Below, one piece after another: positions 13,401 to 26,400 of a stretch of 64,000 nucleotides of DNA. Where the stretch lies: positions 1,736,001 through 1,800,000 of the forward strand of contig CAKKNE010000004.1 in NCBI GenBank assembly GCA_918797485.1, in the 5' to 3' direction. The notes beneath the pieces were generated by a model. That model searched no databases. It was not told the origin of the DNA and saw nothing but the letters and a program-made list of their open reading frames with translations. Made by a program: the position numbers and the translations under genes. This DNA is from Pelagomonas calceolata. Lineage: Eukaryota > Sar > Pelagophyceae > Pelagomonadales > Pelagomonadaceae. Numbering within the stretch: position 1 is the stretch's first letter; each line of letters begins with the position of its first letter.

Positions 13401-14410
13401 GCCAGTAGCAGCACCCGATCTGAGATTTATGCGACCAGCATTTCCACAGGTGCCGCAACCTGTCCTCATGTCTGCAAAACCAGAGACACCTCTGTCAGTA
13501 CTCTCTGCCGTCGCCAGAGAAATCTCGCCTGAGGACGTGCCGCGTGCGGAGCCACTGCGTAGATCAATAGAACCTCCAGACGCCGACGCGCCGTCACCCG
13601 CAGCAATAGTCCCGTCTCCGCCCCGTGTGGCAGCACCTGCTGCAACGCTCACGCAGCCGCCACTATTTCTGCGGTCTTCCTCTTCCGCTGCTGTGATGCC
13701 TGCGGTCACACTTATGCCACCCCCAATTCCAGAACGCCCCTGACCTACAATGCAGCACACGAAACCACCAGTCCCTGATGCCGCAGTTCCGGTCTCAAAG
13801 TTGAGTCTACCAGAGTTGCCGCAGGACGCGGTGCCCGATGTAAGTGCCAGCTCACCAGAAGCACCACCGGAACCAGCATCAGTTGTACGGAGCAAAATTG
13901 CCCCGGATGTTGACAGTACGCTCATTCCGCTATAAATATAGAACACGCCGCCAGAATCTGTGCGACCACGTCCTGCGCCACACGTCACACTACCTCCGGC
14001 CCCGAAAGCAACTGCATGGCTCCTCCCTGCCGAAAGTGCCATCAAGCCTCCTTTGTTGGAACTACGAGATGCGCTTCCTGCATATATTGCCGCGTCCCCT
14101 CCGTTTCCACTGTCTCCCACACCAACCGATGCGACAAAAGAGCCGCCTCCGCCACTTTTGGCAACACCTGAACCTAGACAGATCGCGCCAGAATCACCGA
14201 GGCTTGCCGTTCCAGTCGCTAGGAAATGCGCTCCACTTGTGCCTTTGATACCTGCATTTTGTGTCAACACGAGTATTCGACCGCTCTCTCCACTAGCTCC
14301 AGCGCGCCCGGAGCCCGAAACGAAACAAACATTCCCACCTACTGTTGACTTTCCCGTGACAAATGCTGACCGAAGCAGAGATTCGCCAACCTTGAGCACC
14401 AGATCTCCGC
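3741..14410 (-). CDS. Giant gene exon 6: regular 91-residue repeat array
   Basis: This 10,670-bp exon encodes about 3,550 residues. The units are about 91 residues long, each made of six sub-modules in a fixed order, with cores GTSGxGG, AGRSxxxTGG, GEGTxxSSG, NGGxxGxSGRLxFSSG, GNSGxxxxGSG and GRGGxxxxxVGSG. That gives roughly 39 units, well diverged from each other. The sub-module length of about 15 residues suits one turn of a beta-solenoid; this is inference. The frame closes at 3741 within the indel-bearing duplicate block, and the last 17 or so codons no longer follow the repeat, so this stop is likely not the natural end. Confidence 0.75.
3741..14410 (-). repeat. Tandem protein-coding repeat array, period about 273 bp
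   Basis: The exon is built from about 39 consecutive units of about 273 bp (91 codons). Unit boundaries can be followed by the recurring words SGRLxFSSG and GRGGxxxxVGSG in the translation. The opposite strand shows a matching chain of proline-rich open frames broken at similar intervals, a by-product of the codon bias (GGN, AGY, GCN) of the coding strand. Confidence 0.75.
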
Positions 14411-17400
14411 CTATAGTGTATGGTGTGTAATCGGTAGCCTGTCTACTTGCAAAAACACAGGTATAGCGCCTGATCCCGAAACAGCAGTGCCTGTCGTCAA
14501 GCTGAGGGCTCCGCTGCTACCTGCGCTCGTCGAACCTGTTTTGAGAGCAACAGCGCCACTTGCTCCGGTGTCCGATCCCGCAGCCGCTGTTGCCATGACG
14601 AGATTACCACTATCGCGGTCTACTCCCTTTCCCGTGGCCACGCGGACGTTGCCACCACTGCCGCACACAGTTCCACCGCCATCTACTGATATCATGCCAG
14701 CACGATCAGAAAGCGCTGCAATCCCGGCTAGAATACGAAACGAACCACCGGCTTGTGCAGCGCCGGTTGCCATGCATAGGCACCTGCGGGAAAATGGCTG
14801 TTAGGCAAGATGGAAGGCAGCATATTCTTATATACTCACCCAGAATCGCCGCGACACGTAGTGCCCGTGGCAAGTTGTAGCGCACCGCTATCGTCCTCGT
14901 CACCTGAATCAGCTGTGCGTAGCACAAGATGTCCGCTACCAGATGAGGTTCCCTGGCCCGTGGTAATATTTACCTATGATGTTCAATTAATCACGCCACA
15001 CGACTCAGATTCCAGATGGAAACACGGCGCTGGTGAGAGACATCGCCCCCTGGGTAACCCGGTCCACCAACGAGCGTCAAGGCGCCGCCTTCGTCTCGGT
15101 CGCCGCCAGAAGGGCAACAGAGCGCAATTTCACCTCCACTTGCCCGAGTTCGTGCTGATGTGTCACCGGCTGCAACACACAAGTCTCCAGCTGAGCCACC
15201 GCGCGCAGTTCCGACGCAGAGAGTCAAGCGCCCGCCTGTTGCCCCCTCGCCGTCTCCCGATCGCAAGTTGACAACTCCTGAGTTACCGTTTGACGATGTT
15301 CCGGAACCAAATCGTAGCATCCCTGAGGTACCTTCGCCCTCGACTACATTCGAACTCAGGAGCACTGCACCGGACGTGTCGCCGTCTCCGCCTTTCGCAC
15401 CAAGGTTGCCTCCAATTGCGATTGTCGCGATGCCGCCCGTGACTCTCGCTGCGCCACCAATAGTGCTTGGACTTGCTGAAGCTGTGGATAGCGCTGCTCC
15501 GGCTTCGAGGATCACGATGCCTGCGGCGTTGCCACGGGTCGCTCCAGCTGCAAGACTTGCGTTTGCGCCGTTTCCCTCGTCGCTGTGTCCGGCGGCAAAA
15601 GTAGCAATACCACCCGGGCCCTTGTATCCATTGCCAGCTTTTATCCGTGCCATGCCTCCACGTGCTCCATAGCCCGCCAATGCAATGGCATCTCCAGGAT
15701 GTCCACGGCGACTTGCCACACTGCTTGACCCGATCTCAATTGAACCGCCACCACTTCCCGCTGTGACAAAAGTAGTCCCTCCACGGCCGTCTGCTGGCCC
15801 GCCTGTTCCCAGGCGAGCAGAGCCTGATGATGCGCCTAAAAGTGTATCCGACAAGTCAGCAGAGCCACTAGTCAATTCTGCAGCACCGCTATTTCCGCTA
15901 GCGGCGGCTGCTTTGAATGAAATACTCCCGCTCGCGGCATCTGCACGTCCCGCGCCAGATGCAAATAGGGTGGACCCACCACGGAACGTACCTTTTCCCC
16001 CGGCCATCATAACGCAGCCACCACATGCACCGCCGTCGCCGAGGCACGCACTTGTGCAAGTGCTTTGACCGGCACGAAGAAAAAAGGTGCCCGATGGCGC
16101 TTGCATCTCCGTAGTGTCGCCCGCATTCGCAACAATGCACCCTTTAGCTTCATTCCCCCCCGATGGACTGCGGCGGACTCCCACCCCCCCCGCGCGAGCA
16201 CACGCACTTTTTCTTGCGGACATTGTGATGTGACCGACATCTGAGGCTGCACTAGTCTCAAGAGTAATCGCGCCACCCACAAGTGCAGCTACACCTAGAG
16301 AACCGCTATTTCCCCGCTCACTTTCTCCGCTTACTATGGTCACAACACCACTGACTTGTCTGCCACCGACGCCGCTGACGAGGCTAACAGTCCCACCATT
16401 TGCGCATGAAGATAAACCCGCGCTAAGGCTCGAGGAGCCACCTAAGTCCCCTGCCATTCCAGCATGTACCAGCGCACCCCCCCCCAGATCGCTAGCGCTA
16501 CCTGCTTGACACCCAACCTGGCGACCAGGGGCGCTGCCGCCGCCGCGACCACTAATCCTGACTCGACCGCCGATGGTGCCGCACCCTGCACTAAGTTGCA
16601 AGTCTCCTCCAGACATTGCAGAGCCTCCTTCGATGGTGACATTACCGCTCGAGTCACGAGCACATCCTGCCGCAAGACACAGTGCCCCAGAGGCACCGAG
16701 CAACGGACAGCCTGTGCCGAGGACAGCAGACCCGGAGCTACCCTGCTTTGCCTCGCCGGTCTGTATGGCGCAGTTTCCTGTACCACCACCGCAAGATCCT
16801 GCGGCAGGCGAACGTATGGCAGCGCAGCCGCTCCATGCATTATCACCGCCGCCTGTGCTCAGCACAACATGACCGTCCCCGTCTTGCCCACACTTACCCG
16901 CAGAAATGTTCGAACTACCGCCGTGATAGTTCGACTGGTCACCTCCTAAGAGCAGAATTGCGGAACCGATAGCAGTATGCGCGTTTGACATGCCCGTCAG
17001 AGAGATACTCCCGCCACCTGCGAGGTGACCTGACGTACCCGAACATAGATAGATTCTTCCAGCACGTTGCGCAGCGCCGGTACTGAAGGTACCTACGCCC
17101 GAATTGCCGCCTACGGAGCAGTCACCTGTCGAGACAAAAGCATGGCCGCTCGCAACATTGGCAGCCGTGCTGAGCGCAGCACTCCCTCCAGGCCCGGTCC
17201 CGATGACAAAGTTGCCAGCTGCTGAATCAGTGCTGGCACCAGCATAGAGTCGATGACAGCCCCCGCCTTTGCCTGCACGGAGGGTTGCAGTAGCGCCACT
17301 GCCTTGGGTCGAATGGCCTGCTGAGACTAGCATTCGTCCACTCTGATCGCGGGTAGCTGACCCGCCCATCGCACTGAGATCTCCACTATCTCCCGCGGCT

Positions 17401-20400
17401 TGCCCACTTCTCACGAATACGGCACCGCCTGAACAACCCTTGCCAGCAGCTAGTCCCAGCTTACCACCAATGTCGCCTTCGCCAGAGTCGAACCCCAGGC
17501 AGCCCCCGTTGAGCCCCCAACCGGAGGAAGCCCTGAAGCCTGGACCCCGATCACCCTGGCCCGTGCGAAACGACACGGCGCCAGATGCTTCGCCACTTCC
17601 CTCCGTTGCCCCACTCCGCAACAAACAGCGCCCGCTCTCTGCTTCACCAATGCCAGTTGCGCTCGTCATTAATATTCTCCCACGGCCATGCCCGTTCGCC
17701 ATCGCCCCTCCAGTTCTGACGCACGTAGCTCCACCAACCTTTGCTGACGAGCCTGCCAATAGAGAAATGGACCCACCGTCACCCCGTCCAAGGGCTCCAC
17801 CAGCTAGTGCCACTGCGCTACCGCCACCCTTCTGCGCCTGCCCCGCGCAAGTGACGACAGCACCGCCAGTATCGACGGCCAGTCCAGAGCTTAGCACGAC
17901 GCTGCCTCCTCTCCCGGCTCTACCAGCACCCGTCAGAATGGCCAATCTGCCAGATGCGCCTCCAAAGTCAGTGCCTGTCATCAGGTCTATCTCACCGCTG
18001 CAAAGCGCACGACTCGTTCGCAGGGCAAAATTTCCGCTATGCGCTGTGCCCGCCCCGGCGATCATCTGGATACCGCCACCGTGACCGTCTCCAGAAGCGG
18101 CGCCGGCAGTCATGACGAGCCCCCCGCCGGTCGCCAAGCCCGCGCCCGCAGCAAGTTCCAGTTGGCCACCATGACTTGAGGCTGTCTCTCCGCCAGAAAG
18201 CTGTGCCTGGCCACCCAAACCCGAGGTGGAACTGCCAGCATTAAACGTATTACTCATTGGCTTTGCTACAGTGTTGCCAGCAGTAATTTGGCCATCTCCA
18301 CCGCGAGTCCCTGAACCTGTGCGAGCTAGTAGCATACCCGCACGAGCCGTGGCCATGTCATCACCGAGGCTAGGGTTGTGACCAGCAGCGGCGATCAAGG
18401 GACCTGAGGATATTTTGCTTGGCCCAGAAAAGAACACGATGTCTCCCATACATCCGTTGCTACTTTGGCCCGTGACGCAGCTGATGCCGCCAGAAGAACC
18501 AATGCGGTGGCCAGTGTATATCCCCAGGCACCCGCCATCGTTTGTTGGCGTCGCTGCTGTGCGCATGTGTATGTTGGCGCGATGTGAATTTGCCGTCTGC
18601 GCTCTCGTCCGAACGATGAGCTCGCCACTACCGGGCACGCCGGTCCCTCGACCAGAAACAAGGTCAAACTTTCCACCGTTGTCCATGCCCGTACCTGCAA
18701 AGAGTCGTGCGCTCGTCCCAGTAGATTCTGTGCTGAGCTGGCAAATTTCGGCTTGACTAGACTCGAGACCAACACTACCACCGTCGTTGAGCATCGACGT
18801 GCCCACACTGATGCAAGTTAGGCCGCCACGTCCACTAGCCCCGGCACCAGATGACATGTCGAGCTTGCCCACACTAGGAGCAGCTCCCGTCGAAGTCACT
18901 ATATTCCCGGAAGCCTCGGCCGTAGACGATGTGACACCAAATTGACCGCTCACACCCAAGGTGCCTTGTCCAGCACCCATTACTATTCCTCCTCCAAGTG
19001 CTAAACCTTGCCCAGTCTGCGTGCCTCCTACTATCATCGTTGTACCTCCTTTAACGCCAGATATTTTAGCGCTGCCGCTGACAAGGCAGAGGGCACCACC
19101 GACAGACGCGCTCTTGCCCGCTCGACAAGTGACTCCTCTGGAAACACCAAACGACGTGGGGGGTGAGTGTACTGCGTCAGCACCGATATTCATGTCGCCG
19201 CTAATTGCGCCGTTTCCACTTGAGAATACGCAGCTCCCACCTGTTGAGGCCGCGGCGCCAGAGTAAAGTCCAACGCTTCCTGGGCGCATGTCTGGTCCAC
19301 AAGAACTCCCAGCCTTAAGTGAGACGTTTCCACTGCCGCTACCCGCATATACATCACCAGAACTGATGCGGATTGTGCCGGTCATGCCGCTGGCAGCCGC
19401 TGCTTTGAAGTGCACTGCTCCAGATCCTCGCGTCAGCGTCGATCGTGTCTTGATATTTAGGGCGCCCGTGCCGCCAATTGAACTTCTGCCACTCGAAATG
19501 CCAATAGAGCCACTTACTGTTTCGCCTGTAGCTGCGCTCAGGTGTAGCACCCCACCACGCGACAGCTGGCCGTTGCCAGCCAACAGTCCAACTCGACCGC
19601 CAATGTCAGCCGCACCAGCAGTGACACGTAGCAGCCCCGCGGCCGCGGCGGCACCTCCGGCGTAGATATTGGTGTTTCCACCGGTGATTCCTCCGCTGCT
19701 ACTGCCGCAACCGAGTCCCGCATCGCCGACGATTTGAGCACAACCAATCCCGAGTTTAATCATGCCAGAAGACCCAACAACTGCACATCCCGATTGGCAC
19801 GAAGCTGATCCCGACGTATATGTGGATTTAGATGTAACCGCAGACATGCGCCCTGATTTCGTGGTCCCCTTGCCACTCTGGGCACAAGCACTCGCTCCCG
19901 GTCCGTATGCGGATGAACCGCCGAGTAACTCAATGCGCCCGCCATATTCCCCACCAGAACCGGCTACCATGACAAGCGGGCCAGCTGCCTGAGCAGCGTC
20001 ACCGGTTGCAATCCGCACAGCCCCCCCACTGGACATCAGACTGAGGCCCGCAATGAGCGTGATATTGCCCGCCTTGAGGCTACCCTGTCCGCCGCAAAGG
20101 TGTATCCCCCCGCCCCTATGGGTACCTCCCCCTCCAAACAAAGACGCCGAGCCACCATTCGCACCCGTGCGCGCAGCCAGAGAAAGCCGCACATTGCCAC
20201 CTCCCTTGCCCGTTGCGTGGCCAGCAGAAGCTCGAATGTTACCTGACAATGAAGCTGCCGAGCCTGTGGAGACTCGAATTGCACCCGTATCTGCAACTGT
20301 GGCTTCAGTTACCACTAGAATATCCCCGCTTTTATCCCTGGAGACTCCGCCCGTCGTCAAAGCAGCTGGTGCACCAATCTCACTTCCAGCTCCTGTTTCT

Positions 20401-23400
20401 AGTTCTATCTGTCCCCCGTTTTCAAAACCATTGCCGCTACGCATACATATTGCGCCGCCTCCTCGTCCACCGTTGATTTGGGCATCACCCGCGGCTGAGC
20501 CAGTGCCACCAGTGCCGGTTCTCAACAAGACGCCGCTTGCGGCTGACCCATCACCAGAGCAGAGCATAGTCGGAGGTATCGCATAGTCTGAAGAGGAGGA
20601 ACTTAATTCAAGAAGACCGCCACCACGAGAGACTAAGTCAATGCGTCCTGAACCAACGTTCGATCGACGCGTTTGCAAGAATGCACCAGATTCTTCTCCG
20701 GCTACCGCCCTGAACTCGTCGTCTGCGTATGCCACAGTGGTGCCGCCGTACGGAGCTGAGCCAGTGGCATCATGCCCAATCGTCACACATCCCGTTGCCG
20801 GCGAACCACAACACAAGGACCCACCACCGGTGCCCCCACCTGCCTCGATGCGTGCAGTACCACCTACCAAAGAGCCAACGCCAGCAAATGCTAGCGCTGC
20901 GGCCCCGTGATATTTACCTCCCCCTGCGGCGAAGCACACACGCCCCCCCAGGCCACTGGTGCCCATCCCGCTGCTGCACACCAGATTATTTACACGGTAG
21001 GCATGACCGGTATTCAAAACGCATGCGCCACTGGCGCGTGCTGAGCCAGTGATCATGTAAACGGAACCCGAGTTGCCCTCTGATGATATACCCGTCTTCA
21101 GATCGGCGGTCCCAGAGGCCCACGACGTCGCAGTCCGGGCAGTAAGACTTCCGTCACTGCAACTAGAAGTATAGCACACGTGTTTAGCCTGCAGTGCACC
21201 TATTAGGTCGAGAACTAAACCCTGTTTGTCAACTTTGAACATCTGATCTAGTGAGAAGGCGCCGTCTTCGTAGTTGGACACACCCACGTGAACACCTAAA
21301 GAGTCGACGTGGTGGAGCTCCTGCGCAATCACACCACGAGCTGAATGGCCCCTGTCGATTCCGCGAAGGGATGCCCACGCCTCTGAATACTTGTAAGATG
21401 CTAACGGCACTCTGGTGAAGCCTTCGTACACTGCCCCGAGGTTGACGTTATACCTGCAGCAGCACAATCAAGAAGGTTTAGGAGCATTAATCAGTAAATG
21501 ACCCGCGCTTCGTCCGCATGTTATTCAGGACGCTGGAAATTACGAGATGTCGCGCTTGATGCGGCTGTCAGATGAGTACGTCAATTCTGTCATTCTTAGT
21601 GGAAGACAGGCCACCGCAGAAGCCCCGTCCCCTTCTTGACGAAGGTCAAACTTGGTACCACAAGCTCGATCGTTGATGTGCATTGAAATATGGCTACGAC
21701 TGTCACCGAGTTCAATGCTATTGACGCGGTGATGATTCGACCTCGAAAAAAAACGAGCTCCTTGCAATTGGATTTTCGCATCATCAATAGTCAGCGATGA
21801 CGTCCCTCGCGCGAGGGTGACATGACCCACACCACCACAATGTCCAAGGCCAGAGCGGACGGCGACACACCCGCCTTCGCCACCAGAGAGGATGTCAACA
21901 TTACTGCTGGAGCCCGACTTGCCCGCGCCAACTATGACAGAGCCACCGGTTGAGCTATACGCACGCCCAGCGTCCAACAAAGTTGCGCCATTAGCTGAGT
22001 GGCCGGATCCGGCAGCGACCCAAAATGAACCGCCAGTCTGACCATCGCCACTGTAAAATGTGCAGTCGCCGCCCGCCACGCCACTACCAGCGCAAAGACT
22101 CGACATACCACCTCCCTGGGTATCGGAGCTCCCCGTTAGTATATTACACGCCAAAGCAGTCGCTGCATGCCCCGTGCCCAGGCGCACGGGGCCCGACGTC
22201 CCGCTGGCCGCTTTTCCGCTCGACACGCGAGCGCTACCGCTGTTTCTCATGCCTGTGCCACTGCCGATCGCGACGCTACCACTCGAAGCTGTGCTGCTAG
22301 TGCCCGAGGACATGGCGACGGTTCCCCCTGGAGCCTCCCGACCGTTACCTGCCGCGAGCTTGAGATCTCCGCCTTGACGGCCATGGCCGGCTCCGCCACC
22401 AATACACCCACCTGCGCCACTGTGAGGAGTTCCGCTTCCAGCACGGACCGCGACGCCGCTCCCGTCGACGTCAAACGACGAGCCGCCGCAGAGATTCACC
22501 GCGCCAGCTCTTCCGGCCGCACCACTTCCTAGATGCACACATCCACTCGTAAACGTGGTCGCAGGCTGCGATGCTACGTTTATACGCCCGCTGGTCTGCT
22601 CGGCGTCCTGGAAGACCGTGCACAGTCCAATAGTTCCGCTTCTTTGGCAATTGGCACCGCTCATTGCAATCGCAGCCCCGCCCCTCTTACCTTCGCTTGA
22701 ACCCGCATGGCCGCTCAACGTCGATCCAGAGTCTCCAGATACTAAAAGACAACCAGCTTCGCCATGCAAAGATGTCTCGCCGGCACAGAAGGAGATACTC
22801 CCCGCACGCATCTTTGCCTCAGCCCCAAGCAAATGGATGGCGCCGCCAATACGTCCGCTACCACTTCTCATTTTTATGCTGCGCAAATTGTCGCCTGCTG
22901 TTGAACTCACACGCACGCTTCCCCCCGTGCTCAAGAAGCCCCTCCCTGTAGATAAGCAGCAGCCATTGACATTGGCATCGTCCCTCGAACTACCAGTCGA
23001 AATGCATGTGGGGCCGCTCGAGTGAGACCGACCGCTGCTTACGTACAAATCTCCTGTCTCTCCGACTTTCGTTGAGGATGCTCCACTCAAGACGCCGATA
23101 GTGCCAGAGTCGCCACGAGCGCTCTCGCCGCCACAGATTACCAAGCACGAGCCGATAGCGTCACCGTTCCCCGCACTGGCAATGAAGTTTCCTCCTCGAT
23201 GGGTGCTATGAACCGCCTCTCCAGCGCCAATTCTCACACCACCACCTCCACCGTCTGGGTTTGCACCGCCGCCACGCAGTAGAACAGAACCGCCAGATCT
23301 GGCTGCTCCTGCACACCCGTCAATTTCACCTGGAGTGTAGGCCGTGCTCTCGGTCTTTAGGAATATCATGCCAGGTGCAGTCTGGCTTCGGCCGGAAGAG

Positions 23401-26400
23401 ACAAGCACTGCCTGTGCTGCATTTATAGAGGTAGAACCCCCTGATGACATTTTGCTCCGACCACCCCCCACCACCAACTCGCCACCGGTTTGTGAGTTCC
23501 CAGTCCCCGCGCCCACAAGCAACGGCCCGTCTCTCTGCTGCCCAGAACCAGAACGCAATGAGGGGGCGGCACCAACACCCCCTCGACCAACGAGTGATCC
23601 TCCCGCGCAAATCTGGATGCTTCCTCCAAGGACTGATCCTCGACCTGCTAGTTGCACCAAGGTGCCACCCTTTGCACCAGCACCGCTTGAACCAGCCTCA
23701 ACTCCTACACCGCCTCCCTCGCCCACTAGCGCAGTACCTGCATTCAAGTTTACTTGTCCGCTTCCGCCAATACCACTCGACCCCGTGCTAAAGAAACCGT
23801 GGCCAGATCTATTGTGGCGGTTTTCTCCCTTTGTCTGTATGCAGTAGTCCCCGGACTGGTGCCTTAAGCCGCTTCCTCCTGCTATCTTGATAGCCCCACT
23901 CATGTGACCAGTGGCTGTCTTTATCAGTGCCGTGCCGCTAGCTCCAGTCTCGCTCTTGCCGCTGCAAAGACGCACATCGCCGCCCGCCCCCCGTGTCCCA
24001 CTACCGCTCAACACTCGAGCTCCTCCGCCAGTGGATCCAGCACCAGCAGTAGCCCGGATAAGCCCAGCACTGGCAGCGCCTGATCCTGATCGTAGGCAGA
24101 GTTTCCCCCCAGCGTCGAACCGGGACGCATACATGAAGGCCGTTATCGAGCCTGTTGTCTGGCTGTTGCCACTCTTAAGCTCTAGGGACCCCCCGACCTC
24201 ATTTTGCGGACGGACCTGACCCGACGTAATGCAAATGCCACCGCTTGTCTCATCTTCTTCTCCCCGATAAGTGTTCGTTGTTGTCAATGCAATTGCATCA
24301 TCGCTACTGTCGCGACCAATCCCAAGCAACTTTATGTTACCACCGATTCCGTTTATGCTGTGACCTGACTCGAGTATTAGCATGCCACCCTCACCAGCAT
24401 TGCCGGCCTTCATGCCAATCGAGCCGCCCGCACCGGCGTTGCCCGCGGACGCGCCTCCACTCTCCAGCAATATTACCCCAGGGACAAATTCCGAGGCCCC
24501 TCCATTCAAGAACACGTCCCCGCCAAATTCGCCAGTTCCACCGTGTGCACAGACCTCACCTTTGCCATGAATCCTCATCGCTCCCCCAACAACAGCTGCC
24601 CATGGACTAGTTGTGCTGCCACTTGACTGCCCAACACGCAATGCCATTTGAAAGTTGCCGCCTCCTTGCGACAGACTTGGTTTTGTCTGCAAGCTCACAT
24701 GGCCAGAAGTCTCAGATAGTCCACTGGCCACCAACACCCGCCCACTTTTCTCAATTCCGGGATGGATCTCCGAGCCGCCACTCTTGAAATGCACCTGGCC
24801 ACCTGTGGTACTGGCTGTACTCGAATCTGCTCCGAAGCACACGCCGCCACCCTCGGATATGCTACCTGCACCTCCCCTGACGTAAATATCGCCACCACCA
24901 GACAAACAGCTTTTACCTGCGTGAACATCTGCAGATCCACCGCGCCAACTCCTCCTGGGCCCGCTTCCTGCCGAGGCCACAATCGCCCCCCCCCGACAGC
25001 ATTCGCGTCCAGACACAATGCCAATGTGCCCAGCTTCTCCAAATGGGACATTCCCGGTCTCCATTTTCACTGAGCCCGAGTCTCTGCTTTGATTTGTGAC
25101 AACATTGAGTTCAGCGGAGCAGCCGGCAATTGTCCGAAGCAAGCCACCAGCAAAGGATGCGCTGTTTCCCCCGCGGAGCTGCACATTGCCGCCAGAGCCC
25201 CGACAGCAACTAAAAGCTGCCCAGAGACGAAGGTGACCCGCTGACTTTCCAGGGGCACTGGCGACATAGATATCGCCGCCTTGCGATCCATCAGAAAGAC
25301 CCGCGTCCAGTTTTACCCGCCCCGCAGCGGCCCAGGCCCCAGACCCGCCGCTGACCGATACCATACCGCCAGACAGCCCGCGCCCGCCGAAGACATTTCC
25401 GGTACCACCTTGTCCGTCTGGCGTTTCAAAGCGGGGGATCGAACCAGCGCCCAGAGATAATAATGGAGATGCTCGATCACTGCCGACCCCGCCATCCACG
25501 GTGATTGCCATGCAGCCGGAAGCTCGTGTCGAAACGCCGGTACCCAGGCGCACGGGGCCGGACGTCCCGCTGGCCGCTTTTCCGCTCGACACGCGAGCGC
25601 TGCCGCTGTTTCTCATGCCTGTGCCACTGCCGATCGCGACGCTACCACTCGAAGCTGTGCTGCTAGTGCCCGAGGACATGGCGACGGTTCCCCCTGGAGC
25701 CTCCCGACCGTTACCTGCCGCGAGCTTGAGATCTCCGCCTTGACGGCCATGGCCGGCTCCGCCACCAATACACCCACCTGCGCCACTGTGAGGAGTTCCG
25801 CTTCCAGCACGGACCGCGACGCCGCTCCCGTCGAAGTCAAACGACGAGCCGCCGCAGAGATTCACCGCGCCAGCTCTTCCGGCCGCACCACTTCCTAGAT
25901 GCACACATCCACTCGTAAACGTGGTCGCAGGCTGCGATGCTATGCATACAGCGCTCTTCTTGCCATAGCCATTAATGGCGACTTCACCTCCATGCGTCCC
26001 TCCCGAGACTACTGCGCTGCCACCTGGACCGCACCCTTTCGAATTACCACTCAGGATGGAAAGTGTAGCTTCGGACGGTCGCGAGCAACCTAGGATACTT
26101 ATTGAGCTCGACTCACTCCGATTGTGCGGTTTCGATGCTCGAAGGTAAATTGAGCCCGCCTGTGCATCTTTGGGGGCATCCGCACGCCCGGACGACATGA
26201 GAGTGTTGGCTGCTTTGCTCATAATATCAACATCTTCATTTGCCCGAAGGACTACTTGTGTAGATCTGGATTTTATATGGCCGAAACCGGACCTTAGAGC
26301 AACGTCTCCCGCTCTGGACGTGTGAGAGCAGTGTGACCGTATAACCACAGCACCCGAGTTCAAATTTCCTCGGCCAGAACCTAAGCTTATGTCACCACTT

